A stretch of 45,425 nucleotides of DNA from Puniceispirillum sp965657105 (GCF_965657105.1 NZ_CBFHNB010000007.1:1-45425), one strand, 5' to 3'; counted from the stretch's first letter, positions 35,606-44,317 are shown. Program-made: numbers and translations. The notes: a model not told the origin generated them from the letters alone.

Positions 35606-36562
35606 TTATTTTTGTAAAATGGACGGTAACTTAAAGGTCATATTCTCTTTTACATGCCCATGCTCGACAACATCAATATCGTAGCGTGATTTTATCGCCT
35701 CTAGTAAAGCGCTGACCAGAATTTCAGGGGCTGATGCGCCTGCTGAAATGCCGATATGTGAGGCCGCTTCGACCATATCCCAATCGACAGCATTTTTATC
35801 GGCAATCAAGAGTGCCTGTTTGGCGCCGCTTCGTAACGCAACTTCGACAAGGCGTTGTGAGTTTGAAGAATTTTCCGCGCCAATCACCAGCATCAAATCT
35901 AACCCTTTGGCCATATCTTTGACAGCATTCTGACGATTTGTCGTGGCATAACAGATATCTTCACCTCGTGGGCCTGTGATGTCAGGAAAGCGGAATTGCA
36001 AAACGGAAATGATGGCTGCCGTATCATCGACCGACAATGTGGTCTGGGTTGCAAAAGCTAGCGCCGCATCATCTGGTGGCATCACCTTTTGGGCGTCTTC
36101 AACAGTTTCAATCAGGGTGATTTCATCGGTGGCAACCTGTCCCATTGTGCCTTCGACTTCGGGGTGGCCTGCATGTCCGATCAGCAGAATATGCCGTTTC
36201 TGAGCGGCATGGCGCTGGGCTTCGATATGTACTTTTGTCACCAGCGGGCAGGTGGCATCAACAGCAATCATATTATGCTCTTTGGCTTCGGCAACAACGG
36301 CCTTGGCAACGCCATGCGCGGAAAACACAACCGGTGCCCCTTTAGGCACTTCGTCAAGTTCCTGAACAAATACAGCGCCTTTATTGGCCAGATCATCGAC
36401 CACGGTTTTATTATGCACAATCTCGTGTCGTACATAGACGGGTGCGCCAAATTTTTCCAGCGCAACCTCGACAATACGCACTGCCCGGTCAACGCCAGCG
36501 CAAAATCCACGAGGTGCGGCTAGGGTGATTTTTTTAATAGTTGTTTTTTCATTAATATCCAT
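35606..36562 (-). CDS. ispH: 4-hydroxy-3-methylbut-2-enyl diphosphate reductase IspH
   Basis: A 318-residue iron-sulfur enzyme for the last step of the MEP isoprenoid pathway. Three cluster cysteines are visible: C21 in APRGFCAGVDRAVRIVE, one in DATCPLVTKVH and one in DICYATTNRQ. GHAGHPEVEGTMGQ and GAENSSNSQRLVEVA are further signatures. First gene of ispH-thrB-rnhA, divergent from the lipoprotein gene across 70 bases. Isoprenoids made here feed ubiquinone (ubiA) and haem O (ctaB) prenylation. Confidence 0.96.
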   Translation of the reverse strand: MDINEKTTIKKITLAAPRGFCAGVDRAVRIVEVALEKFGAPVYVRHEIVHNKTVVDDLANKGAVFVQELDEVPKGAPVVFSAHGVAKAVVAEAKEHNMIAVDATCPLVTKVHIEAQRHAAQKRHILLIGHAGHPEVEGTMGQVATDEITLIETVEDAQKVMPPDDAALAFATQTTLSVDDTAAIISVLQFRFPDITGPRGEDICYATTNRQNAVKDMAKGLDLMLVIGAENSSNSQRLVEVALRSGAKQALLIADKNAVDWDMVEAASHIGISAGASAPEILVSALLEAIKSRYDIDVVEHGHVKENMTFKLPSILQK

Positions 36563-36597
36563 AGACTGTTCATGCGCGATTAGGGCGATTAGGTCAA

Positions 36598-36626
36598 TTG
36601 CTGTTAGATGAAAAAAACGCTAGAAT
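36598..36626 (+). promoter_or_regulatory. Candidate promoter for the lipoprotein gene
   Basis: TTGCTG, a 17-base spacer, then TAGAAT (five of six to consensus). The -10 ends seven bases before the ATG at 36633, so the transcript would be leaderless or nearly so. No Shine-Dalgarno is visible (preceding bases are AATGTACAT). Motif-based only. Confidence 0.45.
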
Positions 36627-36632
36627 GTACAT

Positions 36633-37118
36633 ATGAAACATATAAAATCCTCTTTATTTTCGTCTTCGCGGCTGTTTGGCTGTTTGATTGGATGTTCGTT
36701 CGTGGCAATGGCGGCATGTTCCAAATCAGACTCTGTGGTCATGTGCCCATCGGTAACTGCACCAGAAGAAGGTGCCAGGGTCTTTGTGCAGACTGATGAA
36801 AGCAAGCAGATTGTCAATGCTCGCTTTAATGGTGTGCGGTCGAGCTGCAAAGCGCAGAATGATGGGACCATTAAAATGGAAATTAAAGCCGGATTGAAAT
36901 TATCACGTAATCTTAATCAGAATGCGTTGGCAGATATCGTAGCGGTGCCCATGATGACCGCTATTCTTGATGCTAATGATGTTGTGATCTCTAACGATGT
37001 GTTTGGGTACCGCAACGGTTTTGATAAAGATGTTGCTAAACTCTATCCGGTTGCCGAGATGGACTTCGATGTGCCTGTTGGTGGCCGTATCGTTCTTAGT
37101 TTGCAGCCAAATCACTAA
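36633..37118 (+). CDS. Unknown small lipoprotein
   Basis: 161 residues; I do not recognise the family. A positively charged start (MKHIKSS) and hydrophobic stretch lead to a lipobox MAAC with lipidated C29, followed by SKS, so an outer-membrane rather than inner-membrane location is plausible. The mature part has two more cysteines (in VVMCPSV and RSSCKAQ) that could form a disulfide, and looks beta-rich, ending in MDFDVPVGGRIVLSLQPNH. Single gene with its own promoter candidate and a terminator shared with the atp operon. No function assigned. Confidence 0.8.
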   Translation: MKHIKSSLFSSSRLFGCLIGCSFVAMAACSKSDSVVMCPSVTAPEEGARVFVQTDESKQIVNARFNGVRSSCKAQNDGTIKMEIKAGLKLSRNLNQNALADIVAVPMMTAILDANDVVISNDVFGYRNGFDKDVAKLYPVAEMDFDVPVGGRIVLSLQPNH

Positions 37119-37138
37119 ACCTTATATCAAAGACAAAG

Positions 37139-37164
37139 AAAAAGGCTCCGTGAGGAGCCTTTTA
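37139..37164. terminator. Bidirectional terminator between the lipoprotein gene and atpF
   Basis: Perfect 10-bp stem AAAAGGCTCC (37140-37149) / GGAGCCTTTT (37154-37163) with a 4-base loop GTGA. A run of A on the left and T on the right gives a U tract in both directions. It lies 21 bases after the lipoprotein stop and 22 bases after the atpF stop, serving both convergent transcripts. Confidence 0.92.
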
Positions 37165-37185
37165 TATATTGGGTGCTGATCTAGT

Positions 37186-37674
37186 CTAGTTCATCTTTTC
37201 GATTTCTGCCGCAGCTTCGTCAATCATCGCCAGGCTGGCATCTTTGTCCAGTTTGTTACTTATGATTTCAGTGGCGGTGGCGACCGCCAGACTAGCTGCA
37301 CGTTCCCGAAGTTCGGCAATCATATTGGCTTCAGCCGCCTTGATTTTGGCGGTAGCCTGCGCTTCGCGCCGTTTAACGGCATCATTAGCGTTCTTTTCAG
37401 CCGTCTCGCGAATACGTTCAGCTGTTATTTCGGCATTTTTGATGATTGCCTTTGCCTCATCGGCAGCTTCGCGATGAAGGCGTTGATAATTATGTAATTC
37501 GGTAATGGCGGCATCGCGTAGGTTTTTTGCCTCTTCAAGATCGGATCTGATTTTCTCAGACCGTTCATCCAGCATAGTGGCTAAAACCGCACCTGCTTTT
37601 TTCCATACCAGTATAACAAAAAACACAAAGGCAACGGCAACCCAGACTGACTCCATTACGATACCGTCTTCCAT
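37186..37674 (-). CDS. atpF: ATP synthase F0 subunit b
   Basis: A 162-residue stator subunit. One N-terminal transmembrane helix (about residues 8-28, VWVAVAFVFFVILVW) is followed by a long charged amphipathic helix that dimerises with b' and contacts F1. The residues LDERSEKIRSDLEEAKNLRDAA are typical. It shares one base with the b' gene stop (TGATG) and is the last gene of the F0 operon; the F1 genes are elsewhere, as is normal in alphaproteobacteria. Confidence 0.92.
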   Translation of the reverse strand: MEDGIVMESVWVAVAFVFFVILVWKKAGAVLATMLDERSEKIRSDLEEAKNLRDAAITELHNYQRLHREAADEAKAIIKNAEITAERIRETAEKNANDAVKRREAQATAKIKAAEANMIAELRERAASLAVATATEIISNKLDKDASLAMIDEAAAEIEKMN

Positions 37675-38279
37675 CAGTTACTCTCCTGCGGGGTCATCGT
37701 TTTAGCCAGCGATTTGACCGTTTTTTCGGCTTGCGCTTTGGTGGCCTTGATGCCTGTCAAATGCTGGGTAGCGGCAATCGCGGCATCAACAGCAACAGCA
37801 TTGAGACTTTCCATAGCTTCAGCCCGCGCCGTTGCCAGCTTGGCTTCAGCTGCCTGGGCTTTGGTTGCTAGCTTCTTACTAAGTTTGGCGTTGGCCGCGT
37901 CTAAACTCTGTGTCGCTTTGACAGCCGCGTCTTTGGCATATGCTGCAGCCTCTGATCTGGCTGTTTCCAGTGTTTCTTCGTAGCCAGCGCGAATTTTGGC
38001 AGCATCGTCGCTTGCTTCACGTGCCTTGGCTAGATCGTCATCAAGCCGCTTGCGACGTTCTTCAAGCACAGTGCCAATGCGTGGTGTCACGATGCGGGAC
38101 ATGATGACATAGCCAATAGCGAACAGCACAATAAGCCAGAAAATCTGAGATGGCCATGTTGTGATGTCAAGTTGCGGCAGGCCTGGTTTACCAGCGTCAG
38201 CGGCAAATGCAGAATGTGTTAGGAGTGTCATTGTCGATACAATTGACATGCACTTCGATATTTTAAATTGGTTCTTCAT
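37674..38279 (-). CDS. atpF': ATP synthase F0 subunit b' (AtpG/AtpF2)
   Basis: A 201-residue b'-type stator subunit. The diagnostic block PQLDITTWPSQIFWLIVLF begins the transmembrane helix, followed by a long Ala/Lys/Glu-rich coiled coil. Unusually, about 28 residues before this block look like a cleavable signal peptide (MSIVSTMTLLTHSAFA-ADAG). The start at 38279 has AGGGGAT upstream. The frame stays open further 5' but that sequence overlaps atpE and lacks family similarity. The gene follows atpE by 64 bases. Confidence 0.9.
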   Translation of the reverse strand: MKNQFKISKCMSIVSTMTLLTHSAFAADAGKPGLPQLDITTWPSQIFWLIVLFAIGYVIMSRIVTPRIGTVLEERRKRLDDDLAKAREASDDAAKIRAGYEETLETARSEAAAYAKDAAVKATQSLDAANAKLSKKLATKAQAAEAKLATARAEAMESLNAVAVDAAIAATQHLTGIKATKAQAEKTVKSLAKTMTPQESN

Positions 38280-38343
38280 TAATATCCCCTTGCTTGTCTG
38301 CCGGTATCCCGACAGACAAGTCATGGAATGAAATGGCCTGCCT

Positions 38344-38571
38344 TTAAAGAGCAAACAATAGCAATAGCGCAACAACAAGAGCAAACAGCGCAATAGCTTC
38401 GGTCAAGGCAAAACCAAGAATACCGATGCCGAATACTTCGCTACGTGCCGCAGGATTGCGTGCAATAGAGGTTACAAGTGCCGAAAAGATGTTGCCAATA
38501 CCAAGAGCAACACCATGAAGAGCGATAACGGCCAAACCGGCACCGATCATTTTTGCAGCTTCTGCGTCCAT
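38344..38571 (-). CDS. atpE: ATP synthase F0 subunit c
   Basis: A 75-residue two-helix proteolipid forming the rotor ring. The proton-carrying carboxylate is E58 in FALTEAIALF; the polar loop RNP (R38-P40) faces F1. The residue after E58 is Ala rather than Ser/Thr, which argues for proton and not sodium coupling. Helix 1 reads IALHGVALGIGNIF, with a histidine (H19) and fewer glycines than in typical homologues. The length matches the family. Between atpB (86 bases upstream) and b'. Confidence 0.95.
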   Translation of the reverse strand: MDAEAAKMIGAGLAVIALHGVALGIGNIFSALVTSIARNPAARSEVFGIGILGFALTEAIALFALVVALLLLFAL

Positions 38572-38656
38572 TTTAATAGTCCTTCCATGTTTAAGACAGT
38601 TCGGTTAATCAACACCGCTATTGATTACGCTAGCGGAATGCGTTGCGCCTCATCTC

Positions 38657-39418
38657 CTAGTGAAGATGCAAAGCGTCATTCAAATACATACATGTCAAAA
38701 TGGTGAATACATAAGCCTGAAGTACGGCCACCAATACTTCAAGTCCCGTCAGTCCAATCAGGGCGAGAAACGGGAAGATCGACCCTGCCATAGCGGCACC
38801 GCCGACGCCAGAAATCATCACTGCCAGACCGGCAAACACCTTCAGCATAGTATGACCAGCAAGCATGTTAGCGAACAGTCGAACCGAAAGGCTGACAGGG
38901 CGCACAAAATACGATATCACCTCAATAATAATGAGAAACGGTATCAGCGCCTTTGGCGCACCTGCTGGGACAAAAAAGCTGAAGAAATGCAGTCCATGCT
39001 TAAACAGCGCGAGCACTGTCAACGCCAAGAAAACAAAGGCTGCCATAACGAATGTAACAACGATCTGTGATGTGAATGTGTATGAATAAGGTATCAGACC
39101 CAGCAAGTTACCGAACAGCAAAAACACAAACAGCGTGAAAATAAATGGAAAGTAAGGACGGCCTTCATTGCCGGCATTACTGCGCACCATATCAGCGACA
39201 AACTCATACATCATTTCGGCCAGACCCTGCATACGGCCAGGGATCAGTTCACGCTTGCGCATTGCCGAAATCAGAAATACCGAGCTCACCACAATTGCGA
39301 GCAACATGAAAAGGCTGGAATTGGTAAAGGAGACGTCGAGACCACCAATTGAAAGATCAAAAATAGGCTTGATCTCAAATTGCGCGACCGGTGAATGCAT
39401 TCCTTGAGAGTTACTCAT
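38657..39418 (-). CDS. atpB: ATP synthase F0 subunit a
   Basis: A 253-residue membrane subunit that forms the proton half-channels next to the c ring. The essential arginine is R180 in RPVSLSVRLFANMLAGHTML, and PFIFTLFVFLLFGNLLGLIPY is the other family block. It overlaps the atpI stop by 8 bases. Together with atpI, atpE, b' and b it forms the F0 operon. Confidence 0.96.
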   Translation of the reverse strand: MSNSQGMHSPVAQFEIKPIFDLSIGGLDVSFTNSSLFMLLAIVVSSVFLISAMRKRELIPGRMQGLAEMMYEFVADMVRSNAGNEGRPYFPFIFTLFVFLLFGNLLGLIPYSYTFTSQIVVTFVMAAFVFLALTVLALFKHGLHFFSFFVPAGAPKALIPFLIIIEVISYFVRPVSLSVRLFANMLAGHTMLKVFAGLAVMISGVGGAAMAGSIFPFLALIGLTGLEVLVAVLQAYVFTILTCMYLNDALHLH

Positions 39419-39785
39419 TCCTCTCTCGCTCCTTATCTGTATCCGACGACCGCTTATGCTCGTCGAAATAACCTGCCGCTAAACCACGACCGGTAAAAAT
39501 ACGCCACACATTAAGCATACCGGAAATGGCCCCTAGGAAAAACAACACCAATAGAAATAATGGTGATGTACCCAACCATTTATCCAGCGCCCATCCGATA
39601 AAAGCCCCGACTATGACACCAGCAACCAATTCGGTTGCTACCCGGCCCATGATTGCCCCCATTCCCTTGGGAAGGGCAGACTGGCTAGGTTGGTCACCTT
39701 TCTGAGTCTCCTGTTGCATCGCATTGATGCGGCGTTCGATGTCTTTTAGGCGCTTATCGCCGCCTTCATTATCATCAACGCTCAT
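39411..39785 (-). CDS. atpI: ATP synthase-associated protein AtpI
   Basis: A 124-residue protein with a charged N-terminal helix (KRLKDIERRINAM) and two transmembrane helices: MGAIMGRVATELVAGVIVGAFIGWALD and PLFLLVLFFLGAISGMLNVWRIF. This matches the alphaproteobacterial AtpI/F0F1-associated family, thought to help c-ring assembly and perhaps Mg transport. First gene of the F0 operon; its stop overlaps atpB by 8 bases. The first gene after the promoter candidate at 39955-39984. Confidence 0.9.
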   Translation of the reverse strand: MSVDDNEGGDKRLKDIERRINAMQQETQKGDQPSQSALPKGMGAIMGRVATELVAGVIVGAFIGWALDKWLGTSPLFLLVLFFLGAISGMLNVWRIFTGRGLAAGYFDEHKRSSDTDKERERNE

Positions 39786-40080
39786 TCAGCAGTTCCAGAT
39801 TCCCGACTCATCACTATTAATGAGGTGGGTTTATACCGTTATCCAACTTGAATAACAAAGGTTTCCTGTCGTTTGTCTAATGCACCTTTTTCGCTTGGGT
39901 GTAGCCAAATTGATACAATGTTGTATTTCATTCAGCCACGCTTAAAACGCGCTCAAAATAGGGGACTGCATCGGCTTTTGTCAAGCATTCAATAGAGCCA
40001 AAATTGCCGCAGCTTCTGGGGGTGCTATGGGGGGTGCAAAAGTTGCTAATTTAGTCAGTCTTTCAGACGCCATAACTAAG
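39786..40080. other. Intergenic region upstream of the F0 operon
   Basis: About 295 bases between the smc stop and the atpI start, both on the minus strand. It holds the atpI promoter candidate and, if that is right, a leader of about 160 bases. A short hairpin GTCTGAAAGAC lies just after the smc stop but has a 3-bp stem and is not a credible terminator. No gene is seen. Confidence 0.6.
39955..39984 (-). promoter_or_regulatory. Candidate promoter for the atpIBEF'F operon
   Basis: On the minus strand, a perfect TTGACA (39984-39979), an 18-base spacer and TATTTT (39960-39955, four of six). It is the best promoter match in this gap and would place the start near 39948. Confidence 0.5.
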
Positions 40081-43000
40081 CTAAGCTACAGCCGTATCGC
40101 GCATTCTTTCGGCAGCTTGTAGATCGACAGATACCAGTTTTGACAACCCACGCTGTTCCATCGTAATTCCAAATAGCCGATCCATACGAGCCATGGTCAT
40201 CCGGTGATGTGTGATTACAAGGAATCGGGTATCGGTTTTGCCGACAATATCACGAAGCAAGTCGCAGAAACGCGCTACATTTGAATCGTCAAGCGGGGCA
40301 TCAACCTCATCAAGCACACAAATTGGCGCTGGATTGGTCAAAAATACTGCAAAAATGATGGCTAATGCTGTCAAAGCTTGTTCGCCGCCCGATAGTAACG
40401 ACAGTGATTGCAGGCGTTTACCTGGGGGGCTAGCCATAATTTCCAACCCAGCTTCAAGGGGGTCGTCGGCTTCGGTAAGCTGTAATTCGGCAGTGCCACC
40501 GCCAAATAGTTTCTTGAATAATTCTTTGAAATGGCCATTCACTTCGGCAAAGCTGGCCAGTAGCCGTTCACGTCCTTCGCGGTTCAGATGGCTGATTGCG
40601 GCGCGTAATTTTGCTATGGCGGCCAGCAAATCTTCACTTTCGGCTTCCATGCTGGCGATACGACTTGCGACTTCTTCCATTTCGACTTCGGCGCGCAAAT
40701 TAACCGGGCCAATATTGTCACGTTCGCGCAAAAGCCGTTGCACCTTATCATCCAATGTGGCCACTGGTGGCAAAGCATCAGCCGATTCTACATTGGCAAT
40801 CTCGGCAGTCTGATCGGGTGTGCAATCAAGTTTTTCATGAATGCGGTCTTTAATATCCTGTAACTGCGCTTTGCCACGCTCTTGCGCGCCCTCGGCACGA
40901 ATTTGGCTTTCCCGGGCTTCACCAAGGGCGCCTTCGGCAATCCGCTGGGCGGTTTCGACCTCACCAAGCTGGCTTTCGGCTTTGATCAGCAGATCGCTGG
41001 CTTCCTGACGGGCGGTATTTGCAGCTTCCAGCCGATCTCCCATTTCCAGGCGGCGCTTTTCGATATCGGCGGGCATCTGTTCAAGGCGTTGTTGTTCTTG
41101 CTTGCCACTTTCAAACCGCGTTTCTAATTCGGCGACACGGCTTGCGGCACCATCAAGCCGGCGTTGCCATGCGGTCTGCTCGGTGCTGGATGTTATCAAT
41201 CTTTCGCCAGCAGTGCGCAGAATCTCTTCAAGTCGTGTATCTGCCTGCATCGCTTCGCTTAGTGTCTGTCGGGCTTGTTCGGCCGTATTGCGGCATGATG
41301 TTTCTTGATTGGCAAGCATGGTTTCGTCGCCAAGCTCTGCCAGTTGTGTTTCACAGACCTTTATATCGGCAATAAGCGTATCAAGATTCGCGGCCAGTTC
41401 GGTTGCGCGTTCCTCACCAGCAGATAGCTTGAGGGCATCTGATTCGGCATGGCGGCGTGCTTCACCAAAAAGCTGTTCACTGGTAATTGACGCCTGTCGG
41501 GCATTTTGAACATCCGCGCGGTTTGCATCAAGAGCTTGCTGTGCAGATGCAGTTTTTTCTGCCATTTTTTCGGCATCTTTGCCTAGTTTAATGGCATCTG
41601 TCTGAAGCGTTTCAAGACGACGTCGCTGGCGGATTCGTTCGGCACTTCGGTCATTCTGGTTAGCGTGCCGGACAAACCCGTCCCATCGCCATAGATGTCC
41701 GCTTTTGGTGGTAATCGCCTGTCCGGGGCGAAGTGATGGCTGTATGGATTCGGCTGTGGCTTCATCCTCGACTACGCCAACACCGGCAAGGGTACGATTC
41801 AGTGCATTTGACCCGCTGACAAAATCAGCCAGCGGTAAAGTGCCTTCAGGCGGTGTTAGATCGCTATGTGCCATGCCATCACGCCAATAGCTATGCGTGC
41901 CAGCATCGGCCGGGGCGGTCAATTCATCAGCCAGATAGGCGGCCAAGGCTGTTTCCATATCATCTTTGACCGAAAGCTGATCAACAATCGGCGTATCTTC
42001 ATTATCACCATTATCAGCAAGCAGATATTCGAGCGCGTCGATTTCAGCCTGAATACGGGTGATTTGCGCTTCTGTTTCACGCTCATCAGCTTTGGTTGTA
42101 TCGGCAAGCGTCTGGGCGTCTCCAAGCGTGGCTTCGACTTTTACCAATGCCTTTTGTGCGTCAGCAAATTTGGCCTCGGCCTCTACAAGTCCGGCACTTG
42201 ATAATTTGGTCTGGGCGCCAAGCGCGTCCAGTGACAGGTCAGCAAGATTACGTGACGCTTTTTCCCGCCTAGCAAGTAAATCATTTAGCCGCGTTGTCAG
42301 GCCATTGCGTGATGTTGCCGCAGACCGCAACAGGGCGCTGGCATCAGCAAGCGCCGCTTCGGCGGTGTTGGCATGGGTACGGGCGGTTTCCAATTCGGTA
42401 CGCGCCGCTTCACGGTGCGGTACGGCGTCATCGATCTGTTGCTTAAGCGTTTCGGTTTCGCTGGCAAGGGCTTCAATGGCAATCTTGGCGTCTTCGCGCA
42501 AACTATTTTCGCGGCTGATATCGGTGTTAATCTGTGCTTGCTGGGCGTCTAGCTGCCGCAACGCTTCTTTCAGGCGGGCCTCTTCGCGGTCAAGTTCGTC
42601 ATGGCCGATGGCCAGGCGTTGATATTCGGCAGCACGCGCGGCTTCGGCATCGCGAAGTGGGGGCAATTGCGCCGCAAGCTCACTGCGTGTTGTGGCAATA
42701 GTGGCTGCGTCTTGGGTTCGGCTTGCAACTAACAATTTTGCCTGATTTAGATCGGTTTCGGCGCTGGTCAGATCATTCTGGGCGCTTGTCCAGCGGGCAA
42801 AAAGTAATTGCGCTTCGGCTTGCCGGATACGATCAGCAACCGAACGGTAACGTGCTGCCTGACGCGCCTGTTTCTTCAGGGAATCGCGTTGTTCGATAAG
42901 ACCTGCAATAACGTCATCGAGCCGCTCAAGGTTGGTTTCGGCAGCCCGCAACCGTAATTCGGCTTCATGGCGGCGAGCATGCAAGCCGCGGATATTGGCC

Positions 43001-43500
43001 GCTTCTTCCAGCAAGGCACGTCGATCCACCGGTTTCGCCCCCACAATCGCCCCAATACGTCCCTGACTGACAATTCCAGATGAACGTGCGCCTGTCGCGG
43101 TATCGGCAAATAGCAGTTGAACATCACGGGCGCGGGCTGGCTTGGCATTGACATAATAGCTACTGCCTTTGCCGCGTTCGATTTTACGGGTAATTTCCAA
43201 TTCATCGTCATTGTTGAATTCGGCAGGCGCACTGCGCGAGCTATTGTCAAGTTTCAAGGTGATTTCAGCAAGGTTGCGTGCTGGACGCTGGTCGGTGCCG
43301 GCAAAAATCACATCATCCATTTCGCCGCCACGCATCTGCCGCGCCGAACTTTCGCCCATCACCCAGCGTAAACCCTCGACGACATTGGATTTGCCACAGC
43401 CATTCGGCCCGACAATGCCAGTCAATCCGGATTCGATTTCAACTTCGGCCACTTCGGCAAAAGATTTGAAACCTGCCATTTTCAGGGTGCGAAAAATCAC
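40081..43500 (-). CDS. smc: Chromosome segregation protein SMC
   Basis: An 1139-residue condensin ATPase. The N-terminal head carries Walker A GPNGCGKSN (residues 31-39) in the SMC-specific FKSFAEVAEVE...LRWVMGE context. Two long coiled coils flank a hinge around residues 500-650. The C-terminal head has the signature LSLLSGGEQALTALAI and Walker B ICVLDEVDAPLDD. The start is GTG (VIFRTLKMAGFKSF as initiator Met). It organises the chromosome with ScpA/ScpB, which are not in this window. It follows the dsbA-like gene by 31 bases on the same strand. Confidence 0.96.
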   Translation of the reverse strand: MIFRTLKMAGFKSFAEVAEVEIESGLTGIVGPNGCGKSNVVEGLRWVMGESSARQMRGGEMDDVIFAGTDQRPARNLAEITLKLDNSSRSAPAEFNNDDELEITRKIERGKGSSYYVNAKPARARDVQLLFADTATGARSSGIVSQGRIGAIVGAKPVDRRALLEEAANIRGLHARRHEAELRLRAAETNLERLDDVIAGLIEQRDSLKKQARQAARYRSVADRIRQAEAQLLFARWTSAQNDLTSAETDLNQAKLLVASRTQDAATIATTRSELAAQLPPLRDAEAARAAEYQRLAIGHDELDREEARLKEALRQLDAQQAQINTDISRENSLREDAKIAIEALASETETLKQQIDDAVPHREAARTELETARTHANTAEAALADASALLRSAATSRNGLTTRLNDLLARREKASRNLADLSLDALGAQTKLSSAGLVEAEAKFADAQKALVKVEATLGDAQTLADTTKADERETEAQITRIQAEIDALEYLLADNGDNEDTPIVDQLSVKDDMETALAAYLADELTAPADAGTHSYWRDGMAHSDLTPPEGTLPLADFVSGSNALNRTLAGVGVVEDEATAESIQPSLRPGQAITTKSGHLWRWDGFVRHANQNDRSAERIRQRRRLETLQTDAIKLGKDAEKMAEKTASAQQALDANRADVQNARQASITSEQLFGEARRHAESDALKLSAGEERATELAANLDTLIADIKVCETQLAELGDETMLANQETSCRNTAEQARQTLSEAMQADTRLEEILRTAGERLITSSTEQTAWQRRLDGAASRVAELETRFESGKQEQQRLEQMPADIEKRRLEMGDRLEAANTARQEASDLLIKAESQLGEVETAQRIAEGALGEARESQIRAEGAQERGKAQLQDIKDRIHEKLDCTPDQTAEIANVESADALPPVATLDDKVQRLLRERDNIGPVNLRAEVEMEEVASRIASMEAESEDLLAAIAKLRAAISHLNREGRERLLASFAEVNGHFKELFKKLFGGGTAELQLTEADDPLEAGLEIMASPPGKRLQSLSLLSGGEQALTALAIIFAVFLTNPAPICVLDEVDAPLDDSNVARFCDLLRDIVGKTDTRFLVITHHRMTMARMDRLFGITMEQRGLSKLVSVDLQAAERMRDTAVA

Positions 43501-43531
43501 GTGTTTGCGCTCATCAAATCTCTACAGCAAC

Positions 43532-44218
43532 CTAAGCGCCATAAGCGTTTATTTCTTCGACAAATGTTTCATAATTCATATTGCCTGATAACACTTTGTC
43601 ATCATTGATGACAAAACTTGGCGTTGAACTGACATTCCAGTCATTCAGCGCAGTTTGACGCATTTCGACAAGCTTTTCCAGCAAAGCGCGATTGCTCATA
43701 ATTTTGTTGAATTCGGCACCGCTAATGCCAGCAAGACGAGCAATTTTCATAAGCGCAGCCAATGGATCTTCGGCGCGCACCCATTGTTTATGTTGTGACA
43801 TCAACGCCTTAACCATCGGAAAATATCTGGCCGTTGGTAATGACCGTGCTAGCGCATGACCGCGCAAAGCAAGTCCGTCAAGCGGGAAGGGGCGCATTTC
43901 AAACTGAATAAGCCCACGTTCGATCATATCGCTTTTGACCTTTGGAAAGGTGACATTATGAAAATTGGCACAATGCCCACAAGTCATCGAGAAAAATTCG
44001 ATAACTTTGATAGGTGCTTTGGAATCGCCCAGAATACGTGGGGCACTGATATGGGCAATTATATCATCGTCAGCTGCCAAGGCTGTCATGCTTGCCGCAA
44101 ACGGACTTGCCACGGTGATAGCTGCGCCAAACAGGCCTGAAGAAAAGCGCCGCCGCGAGATGCTGTTGCTGGCTGTAATAGATTTGTATGTGATGTCGGT
44201 ATTTGTCATGGTTCTCAT
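43532..44218 (-). CDS. DsbA-like thiol:disulfide oxidoreductase with Tat-type signal
   Basis: About 228 residues. A twin-arginine signal SRRRFSS (R22, R23) is followed by a hydrophobic stretch and a likely cleavage after ALA-ADDD (residue 49), so export in the folded state by Tat is predicted. The thioredoxin-fold active site is CGHC (C80-C83) in IEFFSMTCGHCANFH, with the cis-proline loop SSTPSFVIND. This is the DsbA subgroup often placed next to smc in alphaproteobacteria. The start could be 44209 instead. It probably oxidises periplasmic cysteines; a reductive role with the DsbD-type protein is also conceivable. Confidence 0.88.
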   Translation of the reverse strand: MRTMTNTDITYKSITASNSISRRRFSSGLFGAAITVASPFAASMTALAADDDIIAHISAPRILGDSKAPIKVIEFFSMTCGHCANFHNVTFPKVKSDMIERGLIQFEMRPFPLDGLALRGHALARSLPTARYFPMVKALMSQHKQWVRAEDPLAALMKIARLAGISGAEFNKIMSNRALLEKLVEMRQTALNDWNVSSTPSFVINDDKVLSGNMNYETFVEEINAYGA

Positions 44219-44317
44219 TATAATCCACGGGTTTAAGGGGAGCAATCGATGAATCTGGCTATAGACTAAATATTTTTCAAGTGTATGACATGTTTAAGGA
44301 TAAAGACGCGCCTGAAT

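Noticed and set aside
39786..40080. Possible small RNA or riboswitch in the gap upstream of the F0 operon
   Set aside because: No convincing long stem, conserved motif or terminator could be seen; only a promoter candidate is supported.
40882..42622. Long open frames antisense to smc
   Set aside because: They follow from the Ala/Glu/Arg-rich coiled-coil codon bias of smc; the translations are low-complexity and lack start signals.
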